Of a stretch of 24,600 nt of DNA, positions 1 through 7,269 are shown one piece after another. Within the stretch, counting starts at the first letter, position 1. Every line of letters begins with the position of its first letter. The notes under the pieces are model-generated. The model did no database searches, was not told where the DNA came from, and saw only the letters and a program-made list of their open reading frames with translations. Origin of the DNA: DATCYZ01 sp036526195 (lineage in GTDB: Bacteria; Pseudomonadota; Gammaproteobacteria; Burkholderiales; SG8-39); NCBI GenBank assembly GCA_036526195.1, contig DATCYZ010000137.1:1-24600 (forward strand), read 5' to 3'. The position numbers and the translations under genes are program-made.

Positions 1-20
1 GTGCCTCTGGAGAAGCGCCG

Positions 21-276
21 TGACGGTAAAAAAAATCCCGAAAAGAATTTTTGGGACAACAAGTTAGGTTATTTGATGCCGGGACTTTTTTTGCGCTATT
101 TCGACCAACAGAAGGGCTCGTTGACGCTGCCAAGGAGCATCGCGGGAACCGATAGATGTCGATACATCTCGAATGGTGCCCCGCACGAGATCGTCGATTG
201 CTCTCGATACATCTCGATAGATGCTGAAAGTTTTTTTCGGGGATCAGATGAGATTGACGGTAAATATGACGGTAAA
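21..276 (+). repeat. TGACGGTAAA direct repeats (three copies)
   Basis: The decamer TGACGGTAAA occurs at 21-30, 255-264 and 267-276. The last two copies are 12 bases apart. All face the same way, towards the guaA tip. Repeats of this size next to an attachment core resemble arm-type binding sites of a tyrosine recombinase. That role is inferred, because no integrase is in view. Confidence 0.6.
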
Positions 277-313
277 AATGCTACTCGCGAAACGAACTTC
301 TAAATGGGACAAC
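52..313 (+). repeat. TGGGACAAC direct repeats (two copies)
   Basis: TGGGACAAC occurs at 52-60 and 305-313, bracketing the other repeats and ending 21 bases before the guaA tip. It may be another recombinase or excisionase site, which is inference from position only. Confidence 0.5.
152..223. repeat. Paired AGATG/CATCT dyads with a shared 14-bp repeat
   Basis: TCGATACATCTCGA is repeated at 159-172 and 204-217. Each copy sits within a small perfect dyad. AGATGT-CGAT-ACATCT lies at 154-169 and CATCT-CGAT-AGATG at 210-223. The dyads share the same four-base centre and lie 55 bases apart. They look like a pair of sites for a dimeric DNA-binding protein, possibly an excisionase or island regulator, but the ligand is unknown. 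Confidence 0.5.
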
Positions 314-328
314 GGTTTACGGATGCAG

Positions 329-535
329 TTAATGATCGAGTGGGAGTGAGCGGCCCTCGTCCGAGGCGAGGGTGTGTGCCGGTTCGGGGTAGAGCAGCTT
401 GACCGCGACCGGCCGGTCGAGTTCAGGGTCGTCGGCGAGATAGACCGCCCCCTGCAGGCCCGAGCCGAGGCGCCGGCGCAGCCTGAAGCGGCCGACGCAG
501 GGCGGGGAGCGTTCCGGGGCAGGGGCGAGCAGCAT
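329..535 (-). pseudogene. Truncated Ser/Thr protein kinase, N-terminal stub
   Basis: The frame from the ATG at 535 encodes 68 residues. It opens with a kinase N-lobe: a glycine-rich loop GSGLQGAVYLA, then VAVKLL carrying the ATP-anchoring lysine of a Hanks-type kinase. Kinase sequence stops at about residue 62 (…SDEGR). The last six residues (SLPLDH) are simply the guaA tip read on the opposite strand, followed by a stop. The C-helix glutamate, the HRD and DFG motifs and the rest of the catalytic domain are missing, so it cannot be an active kinase. The gene was cut at or near the island attachment site. Whether the break came from this integration or from an older deletion cannot be told from here. 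Confidence 0.65.
335..349 (+). repeat. guaA: attachment-site copy: last codons of guaA (IEWE-stop)
   Basis: The bases ATCGAGTGGGAGTGA read Ile-Glu-Trp-Glu-stop, the nearly invariant C-terminus of GMP synthase (GuaA). The frame just upstream reads NGLRMQLM, which is not GuaA sequence. This is therefore a duplicated 3' tip of guaA and not a real gene end. Such a duplicated gene tip is what remains at the distal end of an element that integrated site-specifically. The second copy should be at the intact guaA on the far side of the element, outside the window. Confidence 0.72.
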
Positions 536-637
536 GGGCGGAGCCGGGGGGGGGCGGACGATTCGTCCCCGGTTTATCGACCCGGCGGTCGCGGACTTGA
601 GCCCGCAGGCGCCCGGAAGGCCGGTTGCGGCGTTCCG

Positions 638-1468
638 TCAGAGCCGCTGCAGCTTCTTCGCAGCCCCGGCGTACAGCACGTCCCGCATCGCGCCCGAGGC
701 GCGCGCGTGGAAGGCCACGGCCTCGGGGTCGAAATCCCCCGCCGGCACCGGCGTCGGCGCGAAGTGGCCGAAGCGGTCCTCGCCGCGCACCAGCGCGGCG
801 CAATCCCAGCTGCCGACCACCTGCTTCGTTTCCGGCGGCATGAAATGCATCGACACGCCGATGCGCCGGTCCGCGGAGAGGTTCGGACCGGAGCCGTGCG
901 CGAGGCAGTAGTTGTGCAGCGACATCTCGCCGGCGCGCAGCGGCATGTAGGCGGCCCGCGCTTCGTCGATGCCCTCGCGGATCGACTGGCCGCGAGTCAG
1001 CATGTTGTCGCCGTCGTAGGTGTCTTCATGCGCCAGCGTCTCGCCAAGGTGCGTGCCCGGCATCACCTTCATGCAGCCGGCCTCGAGGCTCGCTTCCGAC
1101 AGCGCGAACCAGGCCGTCACCACGTTCCGGCTGGACAGGCCCCAGTAGGTATTGTCCTGGTGCCAGGAAACGAAACTCTTCGAGCCCGCATCCTTGATCC
1201 AGAAGATGGTGCTCCAGCACAGGATGTCCGGCCCGATCAGCTGCTCGATCGGGTCGAGCACGCGCGCATCCCGAATCAGGTCGTCGAGCCACTTGAACAG
1301 CAGGTGGGTGCGGCTGCGCTGGACGGGCTCGAGTTTCCCGCCCTGCGTGGCCTCGAAGGCCTCGAGTTGCCGGCGCAGGCCGGCCACCTCGGCCGCGGGC
1401 ATGACGGGCACCGGACAGACGTAACCGTCCCGGCGGTACTGGGCGATCTGCTCGGTACTCAGGGGCAT
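638..1468 (-). CDS. Phytanoyl-CoA dioxygenase (PhyH) family protein
   Basis: This is a predicted cytosolic Fe(II)/2-oxoglutarate-dependent oxygenase of 276 residues, about the usual size for the bacterial PhyH family. The iron-binding HxD is His103-Gln-Asp105 (SWHQDNTYWG), and the distal histidine is His191 in AHGSGPN. Arg201/Arg202 ten residues later would bind the 2-oxoglutarate carboxylate. The start at 1468 is chosen because GGAGG lies about 9 bases upstream and because family similarity begins at once (STEQIAQYRRDGYV). An upstream in-frame extension to 1594 reads as low-complexity arginine-rich sequence and overlaps the start region of the divergent selD gene. The substrate is unknown. 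Family members hydroxylate many small molecules besides phytanoyl-CoA, so the name is only structural. Confidence 0.88.
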   Translation of the reverse strand: MPLSTEQIAQYRRDGYVCPVPVMPAAEVAGLRRQLEAFEATQGGKLEPVQRSRTHLLFKWLDDLIRDARVLDPIEQLIGPDILCWSTIFWIKDAGSKSFVSWHQDNTYWGLSSRNVVTAWFALSEASLEAGCMKVMPGTHLGETLAHEDTYDGDNMLTRGQSIREGIDEARAAYMPLRAGEMSLHNYCLAHGSGPNLSADRRIGVSMHFMPPETKQVVGSWDCAALVRGEDRFGHFAPTPVPAGDFDPEAVAFHARASGAMRDVLYAGAAKKLQRL

Positions 1469-1584
1469 GTCAGGATCCCTCCGCAACAGCGACCATGATA
1501 CTGAACCGCGACGTTCGTGCCGCCCCCGGCCGGTATCATGGCGCCTGTTTCGCAATCGGCGCGTTGCGCTGCGCGCGCCCGCAC

Positions 1585-3855
1585 ATGACCCCACCCGACC
1601 AACCCATCCTGCGCGACATCGTGCTGCTCGGCGGCGGCCACAGCCATGTCGGCGTGCTGAAGCGCTTCGGCATGCGGCCGGTGCCGGGGGTGCGCCTGAC
1701 CGTCATCTGCCGCGACACGCACACGCCGTACTCCGGCATGCTGCCCGGTTACATCGCCGGCCACTACGGCTACGACGAGGTCCATATCGACCTGAGCCGT
1801 CTCGCCACCTTTGCCGGGGCGCGATTCTTTCATGACGAGGCGGTCGGACTTGACCGCGCCACCGGCCGGGTCCTCTGCCGCAATCGCCCGCCGGTGCCCT
1901 ACGACCAGCTGTCGATCAACATCGGCTCGACGCCGAGCACGCGGGACGTCCCCGGCGCCGAGGCCCACGCCGTGCCGGTCAAGCCGATCCACGCCTTCAA
2001 CGACCGCTGGCTGGCCCTGCTCGGGCGCGTGCGCGCCCACGCCGGCACGACCACCATCGCGATCGTTGGGGCCGGGGCGGGCGGCGTCGAGCTGACCCTT
2101 GCCATGCAGTTCCGCCTGCGTAACGAACTGCAGGCGATCGGGCGCAACCCCGACGAACTGCGCTTTCACCTGTTCGACGCCGGCCCGCGCATCCTGCCCA
2201 CGCACAACGCGGCGGTGCGCAGCGCCTTCGAACGCGTGCTCGCCGCGCGCAAGGTCGAGTTGCATCTCGGGTCGCCGGTGGCGCAGGTGGCGGCAGGCCG
2301 CCTGCAGACCGCCGCCGGCGCTTCCGCGAACGCGGACGAGATCGTCTGGGTGACCCGCGCGCAGGGCGCGCCCTGGCTGAAGGACACCGGCCTCGCGCTG
2401 GACGCGGGCGGTTTCATCGAGGTGCGCGACACGCTACAAAGCATCAGTGACCCGAAGGTGTTTGCCGCCGGCGACATCGCCGCCATGGTCGATGCCCCGC
2501 TCGAGAAGGCCGGCGTGTTCGCGGTGCGCATGGGCCCGCCGCTGGCGAAGAACCTGCGTCTCGCAGTCGAGGGAAAATCGCTTGTGCCATACCGGCCGCA
2601 ACGCCGCTGGCTGGCGCTGATCAGCACCGGCGACAAGTCGGCCATCGCCTCGCGCGGCAGCGTCTACTTCCAGGGCGACTGGGTGTGGCGCTGGAAGGAC
2701 TGGATCGATCGGCGCTTCATGGTGAAGTTCAGTGACCTTCCGGTCATGGAGGAAGCCGCGAGCGGGGCGCGCAGTCCGGTGGCACTGGAAGCCGAGGAAG
2801 CCGCGCAGGCCATCTCGGCGATCGCCATGCGCTGCGGCGGCTGCGGCGCCAAGGTCGGCGCCACCGTGCTCTCGCGCGCGCTGGGCGCCCTGCAGCCGGT
2901 CGAGCGCAACGACGTCCTGATCGGCCTGCACGCGCCGGACGACGCCGCGGTGGTGCGCGTACCGCCGGGCAAGGCCATGGTGCACACGGTGGATTTCTTC
3001 CGCGCCTTCATCGACGATCCCTGGGTCTTCGGCAAGGTGGCGGCGAACCACGCCCTGGGCGACATCTTCGCCATGGGCGCGGAAGCGCAGTCGGCCACCG
3101 CCGTGGTCACCGTGCCCTCTGGACTGGAGTCCAAGGTCGAGGACGTGCTGTTCCAGATGATGTCCGGGGCGGTCGAAGTGCTGAACGAAGCGAACTGCGC
3201 GCTGGTCGGCGGCCATACCGGCGAAGGCCGTGAGCTGGCGCTCGGCTTTGCGGTCAACGGCCTGATCGACGAGAACGCGGTGCTGCGAAAGGGCGGCATG
3301 CAGGCCGGCGACGTGCTGATTCTCACCAAGCCCGTCGGCACCGGCACGCTGTTCGCCGCGCATGCCAGGCTGGAGGCGCGCGGCCGCTGGATCGACGCGG
3401 CCCTGGAATCGATGTGCCAGTCGAACCGGCTCGGCGCGCGCTGCCTGATCGAGCACGGCGCCACCGCCTGCACCGATCTCACCGGCTTCGGCCTGCTCGG
3501 GCACCTCGTCGAGATGACCCGGCCCTCCGGAGTGGACGCGGAACTCGACCTGTCGGCGCTGCCGGTGCTCGCCGGCGCCGAGGAAACGGTCGCCGCCGGC
3601 ATTTTGAGTTCGCTGCAACCGGCCAACGTGCGCCTGCGCCGCGCGCTGAAGAACCAGGCCGAAATGGTCGGGCACCCGCGCTATGCGCTGATCTTCGATC
3701 CGCAGACCGCGGGCGGCCTGCTTGCCAGCGTTCCCGCGGCGCGTGCCGAGGCCTGCCTGCGCGCGCTGCGCGAACTCGGCTACGCCCAGGCGGTGGCGAT
3801 CGGCCGCATCCTGCCGCAGGGTGAGGCGCTGGAACCGGTCACGCTGCGCGCCTAG
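1585..3855 (+). CDS. selD: Bifunctional FAD-dependent oxidoreductase / selenide, water dikinase SelD
   Basis: This 756-residue fusion makes selenophosphate from selenide and ATP, the selenium donor for selenocysteine and 2-selenouridine synthesis. Residues 1-380 form a type II NADH dehydrogenase-like flavoprotein. It has an N-terminal FAD motif (VLLGGGHSHVG, Gly16-18), an NAD motif (IVGAGAGG, 160-167) and the FAD-closing AAGD (294-297). The SelD domain starts near 412 with CGGCGAKVG. Cys420 and Lys423 match the catalytic Cys17/Lys20 of E. coli SelD; the active residue is cysteine and not selenocysteine. Later SelD motifs include GGHTGEG and KPVGTG. The fusion type is known in proteobacteria, and its flavoprotein half is thought to help supply reduced selenium. 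The ATG at 1585 is preferred over 1495, since the flavin fold begins right after it. The gene is convergent with the TRAP permease and overlaps it by four bases (CTAG). Confidence 0.93.
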   Translation: MTPPDQPILRDIVLLGGGHSHVGVLKRFGMRPVPGVRLTVICRDTHTPYSGMLPGYIAGHYGYDEVHIDLSRLATFAGARFFHDEAVGLDRATGRVLCRNRPPVPYDQLSINIGSTPSTRDVPGAEAHAVPVKPIHAFNDRWLALLGRVRAHAGTTTIAIVGAGAGGVELTLAMQFRLRNELQAIGRNPDELRFHLFDAGPRILPTHNAAVRSAFERVLAARKVELHLGSPVAQVAAGRLQTAAGASANADEIVWVTRAQGAPWLKDTGLALDAGGFIEVRDTLQSISDPKVFAAGDIAAMVDAPLEKAGVFAVRMGPPLAKNLRLAVEGKSLVPYRPQRRWLALISTGDKSAIASRGSVYFQGDWVWRWKDWIDRRFMVKFSDLPVMEEAASGARSPVALEAEEAAQAISAIAMRCGGCGAKVGATVLSRALGALQPVERNDVLIGLHAPDDAAVVRVPPGKAMVHTVDFFRAFIDDPWVFGKVAANHALGDIFAMGAEAQSATAVVTVPSGLESKVEDVLFQMMSGAVEVLNEANCALVGGHTGEGRELALGFAVNGLIDENAVLRKGGMQAGDVLILTKPVGTGTLFAAHARLEARGRWIDAALESMCQSNRLGARCLIEHGATACTDLTGFGLLGHLVEMTRPSGVDAELDLSALPVLAGAEETVAAGILSSLQPANVRLRRALKNQAEMVGHPRYALIFDPQTAGGLLASVPAARAEACLRALRELGYAQAVAIGRILPQGEALEPVTLRA

Positions 3856-5852
3856 GTGGCGCCCACCGGCCTCCGGCCGCGCCGCCGGGCCGGCCAGCAC
3901 AGCGCGACCCCGAGCAGGGTCACGCCGATGGCCGTCAGGTTGATCTCGGCGTGGCTCAGGCCGATCACCTTTTCGTTCGCGGGCAGGGCGAGGATCAGTC
4001 CGCCGAGCACCAGCAGGATGCGCCCCGGCCAGGCCGTCGGGCCATTGTCGATGGTGCCCACGCCGTACAGGTAGCCCTGCAACCCGCCCGAGATGATGAT
4101 GATGCCGAGAATCGCGGTGCCGAGCACCAGCGCAATCTCGCCGATCGGTCCCTTGCCGATCAGCGCCGGGTTCAGCACGAAGAAGAACGGCACGAAATAG
4201 ATGATGCTGCCGAGGCGCATCGCTTCCAGGCCGGTCTTCATCGGGTCGGACTTGGCGATCGAGGCCGCGGCATAGGCGCCGATGGCCACCGGCGGCGTGA
4301 TGAAGGAGATCATGCCCCAGTACATCAGGAACAGGTGCACGGCGAGCTTGTCCAGGCCGCCGCTGACCAGCGCCGGGCCGATGGTGACCGCGAGGAACAG
4401 GTAGGCGGCGGTGACGGTCATGCCGATTCCGAGGATGAAGCTGGTCACCGCGCCCATGATCAGCAGCATGATCACCGAGTCGCCCGCCAGGCGAACCAGT
4501 TCATAGGTCAGGCTGCCGACCTTCCCGGTGAGGGTCAGCGCGCCGATGATCAGGCCGACGCCGGCGAGCACTGCGGCGAGTTCCGCGAACAGCTTGCCGA
4601 CACCATCGACGAAATCCATGAACCGCTTGCCGTTCCAGCGGTGCTTCCTGCTGATCTGGTTGATCACCAGCAGCATCACGGTGGCGTAGTAGGGCGCCTG
4701 CGCCTCGCGCTGCATGTAGAGCAGCATCACGATCAGCAGCACGAAGACGAAGACGAAGTACCAGCCGTCGCGCAGCACCCGAGAGACCGGCGGCAGTTCC
4801 GCTGCCGGCAGGCCCTTCAGGCCGAAGCGCGCCGAGTAGGCGTCGATCTGCATGAACAGGCCTAGGTAGTAGAGCAGCGAGGGAAATGCCGCGGCGATGA
4901 CGATCTCGGCGTAGCCGATCTCGAGGAAGGTTGCCATGACGAAGGCGGTGGCGCCCATCACCGGGGGCATCAGCACGCCGCCGGTCGAGGCGCAGGCCTC
5001 GACGCCGCCGGCGTAGGCGGGGCGAAAGCCGACGCGCTTCATGGCGGGGATCGTCATCACCCCGGTGGTGAGCACGTTGGTGATCACGCTGCCCGACATC
5101 GAGCCCATCAGGCCCGAGGCGAAGATCGCCACCTTGGCCGGGCCGCCGCGACGCCGCCCGAGCAGGGCAAAGGCGAGGTTCAGGAAGAACGCGCCGCCGC
5201 CGGTGTACTGCAGCGCGACGCCGAAGACCAGGAAGCCGACCACCAGGTTGGCGAACGCCCCCATCGGAATGCCGAGCATGCTCTCGGTGCCGAAGATGTG
5301 GAAGCCGGCGGTGACGGTGGCGGAGACCGCCTGTCCCTTTAGGAAACCGGGCGCGAGGTGCGAGAACACCGGATACACCGACAGCAGCAGGCAGATGACG
5401 AAGATCGCCGTGCCGCCGGCGCGGCGCAGGGCTTCGAGGATGATCACCCAGAACACGAAGGCAAGCGCCAGCGCGTGCGTCGGCGCCGTGTACTCCCAGC
5501 CCTGCGTCAGGATGGCATTGCCCTTGAAGGTGAAGTACATCGCAATGCCGAAGCTGAGCGCCGCGAGCAGCGCGTCGTACCAGGGCAGGTGATGCTGCGA
5601 GGCCCGCCCGAGCGGAAACAGCAGGAACACCAGCGGCACCAGCATTGCCAGCATCAGGTAGAAATACTCGGTCTCCAGGAAGACATAGGTGCCGAAGACG
5701 TTGCCGAGGCCGAAGATCATGTACGCCGAGAGGAGCACCGAGCCGAGCGCGCCGAATGCGATGAAGGCGCGGATCAGCGGCGTTTCGTTCCGGTAGCGCT
5801 TCAGTTCGACGGCCTCTGCCGCTTTTTCGCCTGCAGTCACGTCCTGGGTCAT
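3852..5852 (-). CDS. TRAP transporter fused permease (DctQM type)
   Basis: This is a 666-residue polytopic inner-membrane protein in which the small (DctQ) and large (DctM) TRAP subunits are fused. The arrangement is typical of TAXI-type TRAP systems. Many hydrophobic segments run through it. The DctM signature region is clear: GLMGSMSGS at 247-255, GGVEACASTGG at 282-292 and MPPVMG at 295-300. These systems import organic solutes using the sodium or proton gradient. The ATG at 5852 is preferred to the TTG at 5894 because the latter would start within the T-run of the upstream terminator. No strong ribosome-binding site is visible. It lies 96 bases downstream of its binding-protein gene, across that terminator. 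Substrate unknown. Confidence 0.92.
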   Translation of the reverse strand: MTQDVTAGEKAAEAVELKRYRNETPLIRAFIAFGALGSVLLSAYMIFGLGNVFGTYVFLETEYFYLMLAMLVPLVFLLFPLGRASQHHLPWYDALLAALSFGIAMYFTFKGNAILTQGWEYTAPTHALALAFVFWVIILEALRRAGGTAIFVICLLLSVYPVFSHLAPGFLKGQAVSATVTAGFHIFGTESMLGIPMGAFANLVVGFLVFGVALQYTGGGAFFLNLAFALLGRRRGGPAKVAIFASGLMGSMSGSVITNVLTTGVMTIPAMKRVGFRPAYAGGVEACASTGGVLMPPVMGATAFVMATFLEIGYAEIVIAAAFPSLLYYLGLFMQIDAYSARFGLKGLPAAELPPVSRVLRDGWYFVFVFVLLIVMLLYMQREAQAPYYATVMLLVINQISRKHRWNGKRFMDFVDGVGKLFAELAAVLAGVGLIIGALTLTGKVGSLTYELVRLAGDSVIMLLIMGAVTSFILGIGMTVTAAYLFLAVTIGPALVSGGLDKLAVHLFLMYWGMISFITPPVAIGAYAAASIAKSDPMKTGLEAMRLGSIIYFVPFFFVLNPALIGKGPIGEIALVLGTAILGIIIISGGLQGYLYGVGTIDNGPTAWPGRILLVLGGLILALPANEKVIGLSHAEINLTAIGVTLLGVALCWPARRRGRRPVGAT

Positions 5853-5892
5853 GGCATGCCTGTCGTGTGGTGGAGAGGGACCGGGGGTCGAC

Positions 5893-5919
5893 AAAAAAAG
5901 GCCGGCATCACGCCGGCCT
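5893..5919 (-). terminator. Rho-independent terminator between TAXI binding-protein and permease genes
   Basis: On the minus strand an 8-bp perfect stem (AGGCCGGC/GCCGGCCT, arms 5912-5919 and 5899-5906) with a 5-base loop is followed by seven T residues (5893-5899). It sits after the binding-protein stop and before the permease start. It would let some transcripts stop after the binding protein, which is normally needed in excess over the permease. Confidence 0.8.
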
Positions 5920-5948
5920 GATCCTGCCTGGGTGTTCTCGCGATGTCG

Positions 5949-7106
5949 TTACTCGAAGACCACCGGCATGCCGGCGCCCTTGAGCGCAGCGGCGCGCACC
6001 TTGAGCCATTCGGTGGCGAATGCCTCGTCCTCCGCTTTCGACGAGGCCATCTTCTTCCAGGCCGCGGCGAGCACGTCCTGGCGCTTGAGCAGCGCGGCGT
6101 TGTGCGCGTCATGCTCGGCGGTCCAGGTGCCCTTTTCCTTGTAATAGCGGATGGCCGCGGCGTGGTACGGGAAGATGTAGCCGAGGTTCTGCGCCGAAAG
6201 CTGGTAGCCGTCCATGCCCGGGCCGTTCTCCTTGAACGACTCGTAGTTCTCCATCACCGCCTTCGTCAGCCCGTAGGCGAGGTCGTCGGAAGTGCCCGGG
6301 ACGGCGACGAAGATCGGGTAGGGGTAGTTACTGCCCTGGTGCGGCACCGGTGTGTCCTTGGCACCCTGGATGAGCGCCGTGACCATGGTCGGCGCCCACC
6401 ATGGTGCCACCGCCTTCGCGCGCTTCCAGCCTTCCTTGTCGGTGTGCGTCAGGGGCGGGAAGTAGATGCCGCGCGGCGAGGCCGCCAGCTGCGCATAGGC
6501 GCTGGAGATCGTGCTGCCCCAAGCGGCGTCGGCCTGGCCGTTGATCACGGCGTCGATCGACTGCTTCCAGCCCGGCACCTCGATCTTCTTCACGTCGGCC
6601 CAGGTCAGGCCGCCGAAGGCGAGCATGGCGGTCATGTTCTGGTTCAGCGCGTCGCCGCCCTTGATCCAGGTGACCCGCTTGCCGCGCATGTCGGCGGCAG
6701 TCTTGATGCCGGCGTCGGCGGCCGCCATCGCCTGCTGGCCGTTGCGGCCGATGTTGTTGAAGAGGTTCGTCAGCCGCATCGGACCCCAGTCCTTGGCGGC
6801 AAACATCAGCACGCCTTCCTGGGCGAAATAGGCGGCGATCCCGCAGGCGCACAGCGGCGACTGGCCGGCCTTGAGCGGGGCCATGCGCGAGACGTCGTTC
6901 TTGCCGGGGATGATGCGCAGGTCGACGTTGTACTTTTCCTTGAGCATCTTGCCCAGGCCCACCGACTGGGCGTAGCCCGAGGAGGTGGTGCCGTAGGCGG
7001 TCCAGGAAATGCTGGCCGGGATCTTTGGCTCCGCGGCAAGCGCGGTGCCCATGGAAAAGGTCAGCGCGGCGAGGACTGCGGCGGTTCGGGTCAGGGTGTG
7101 GGTCAT
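5949..7106 (-). CDS. TAXI family TRAP transporter solute-binding protein
   Basis: This is a 385-residue periplasmic binding protein that captures a solute and hands it to the TRAP permease encoded next to it. A signal peptide covers residues 1-24 (basic start, hydrophobic core, ALA-A cleavage). The mature part has TAXI-family features near its start, including ISWTAYGTTSSGYAQ and the ligand-region stretch around GKRVTWIKGGD. The start at 7106 is supported by AGGAGGAG 5-6 bases upstream. The upstream in-frame start at 7133 would place arginine-rich sequence before the signal peptide. The length is somewhat above the common ~320-350 residues. The ligand cannot be deduced; characterised TAXI proteins bind glutamate and related carboxylates. 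Confidence 0.92.
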   Translation of the reverse strand: MTHTLTRTAAVLAALTFSMGTALAAEPKIPASISWTAYGTTSSGYAQSVGLGKMLKEKYNVDLRIIPGKNDVSRMAPLKAGQSPLCACGIAAYFAQEGVLMFAAKDWGPMRLTNLFNNIGRNGQQAMAAADAGIKTAADMRGKRVTWIKGGDALNQNMTAMLAFGGLTWADVKKIEVPGWKQSIDAVINGQADAAWGSTISSAYAQLAASPRGIYFPPLTHTDKEGWKRAKAVAPWWAPTMVTALIQGAKDTPVPHQGSNYPYPIFVAVPGTSDDLAYGLTKAVMENYESFKENGPGMDGYQLSAQNLGYIFPYHAAAIRYYKEKGTWTAEHDAHNAALLKRQDVLAAAWKKMASSKAEDEAFATEWLKVRAAALKGAGMPVVFE

Positions 7107-7269
7107 CTGGCTCCTCCTTTCGCGGCCGGGCACGGTGCCCGGACGTTGCTCAAAGAACCGACCATAACCCGCATCGAGAATCAGACAAAATTGTAAGTTA
7201 CATTAATAATACTTTACAATACATTGATATCACTATTAATTTAGTATCATGAAATAATTCTCATCTGTT
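7107..7269 (-). promoter_or_regulatory. Promoter/operator region of the TAXI-TRAP operon
   Basis: This 163-base gap precedes the TAXI gene. Its distal half is strikingly AT-rich. Reading the minus strand, a sigma70-like promoter is visible, with TTGTCT at 7183-7188 and TATGGT at 7161-7166 separated by 16 bases. Upstream of it lies a 7-bp perfect inverted repeat, ATTGTAA/TTACAAT (7190-7196 and 7214-7220). Between promoter and start is an 8-bp dyad CCGGGCAC-G-GTGCCCGG (7126-7142), a possible operator or leader hairpin. The elements are seen in the sequence; their function is inferred. Confidence 0.45.

Larger units (their letters stand above)
1..349. mobile_element. Right end of a genomic island integrated at the guaA 3' end
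   Basis: This stretch is much richer in A and T than the GC-rich interior of the window, with several A- and T-runs, and carries short direct and inverted repeats. It ends in a copy of the guaA terminal codons at 332-349. In frame upstream of those codons the sequence does not continue as GMP synthase, so only the attachment core is guaA-derived. The 3' end of guaA is a known integration site for tyrosine-recombinase islands. The inference is that the island body, its integrase and the intact guaA lie to the left of the window. A 100-codon open frame covers 1-303, but its product has no recognisable domain and its codon use is unlike the real genes here, so I do not call it. I see no gene in the first 328 bases. 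Confidence 0.7.

Noticed and set aside
1..303. Open frame of 100 codons in the island end
   Set aside because: It has no recognisable domain, lies over repeats and poly-A/T runs, and shows no codon bias of a real gene. It starts at the window edge, so an upstream gene tail cannot be fully excluded.
2434..3900. Long antisense frames over selD, and similar ones over the TRAP, kinase-isomerase and aldolase genes
   Set aside because: These are composition-driven shadow frames in GC-rich DNA, with no domain content and low-complexity arginine/alanine/histidine-rich translations.
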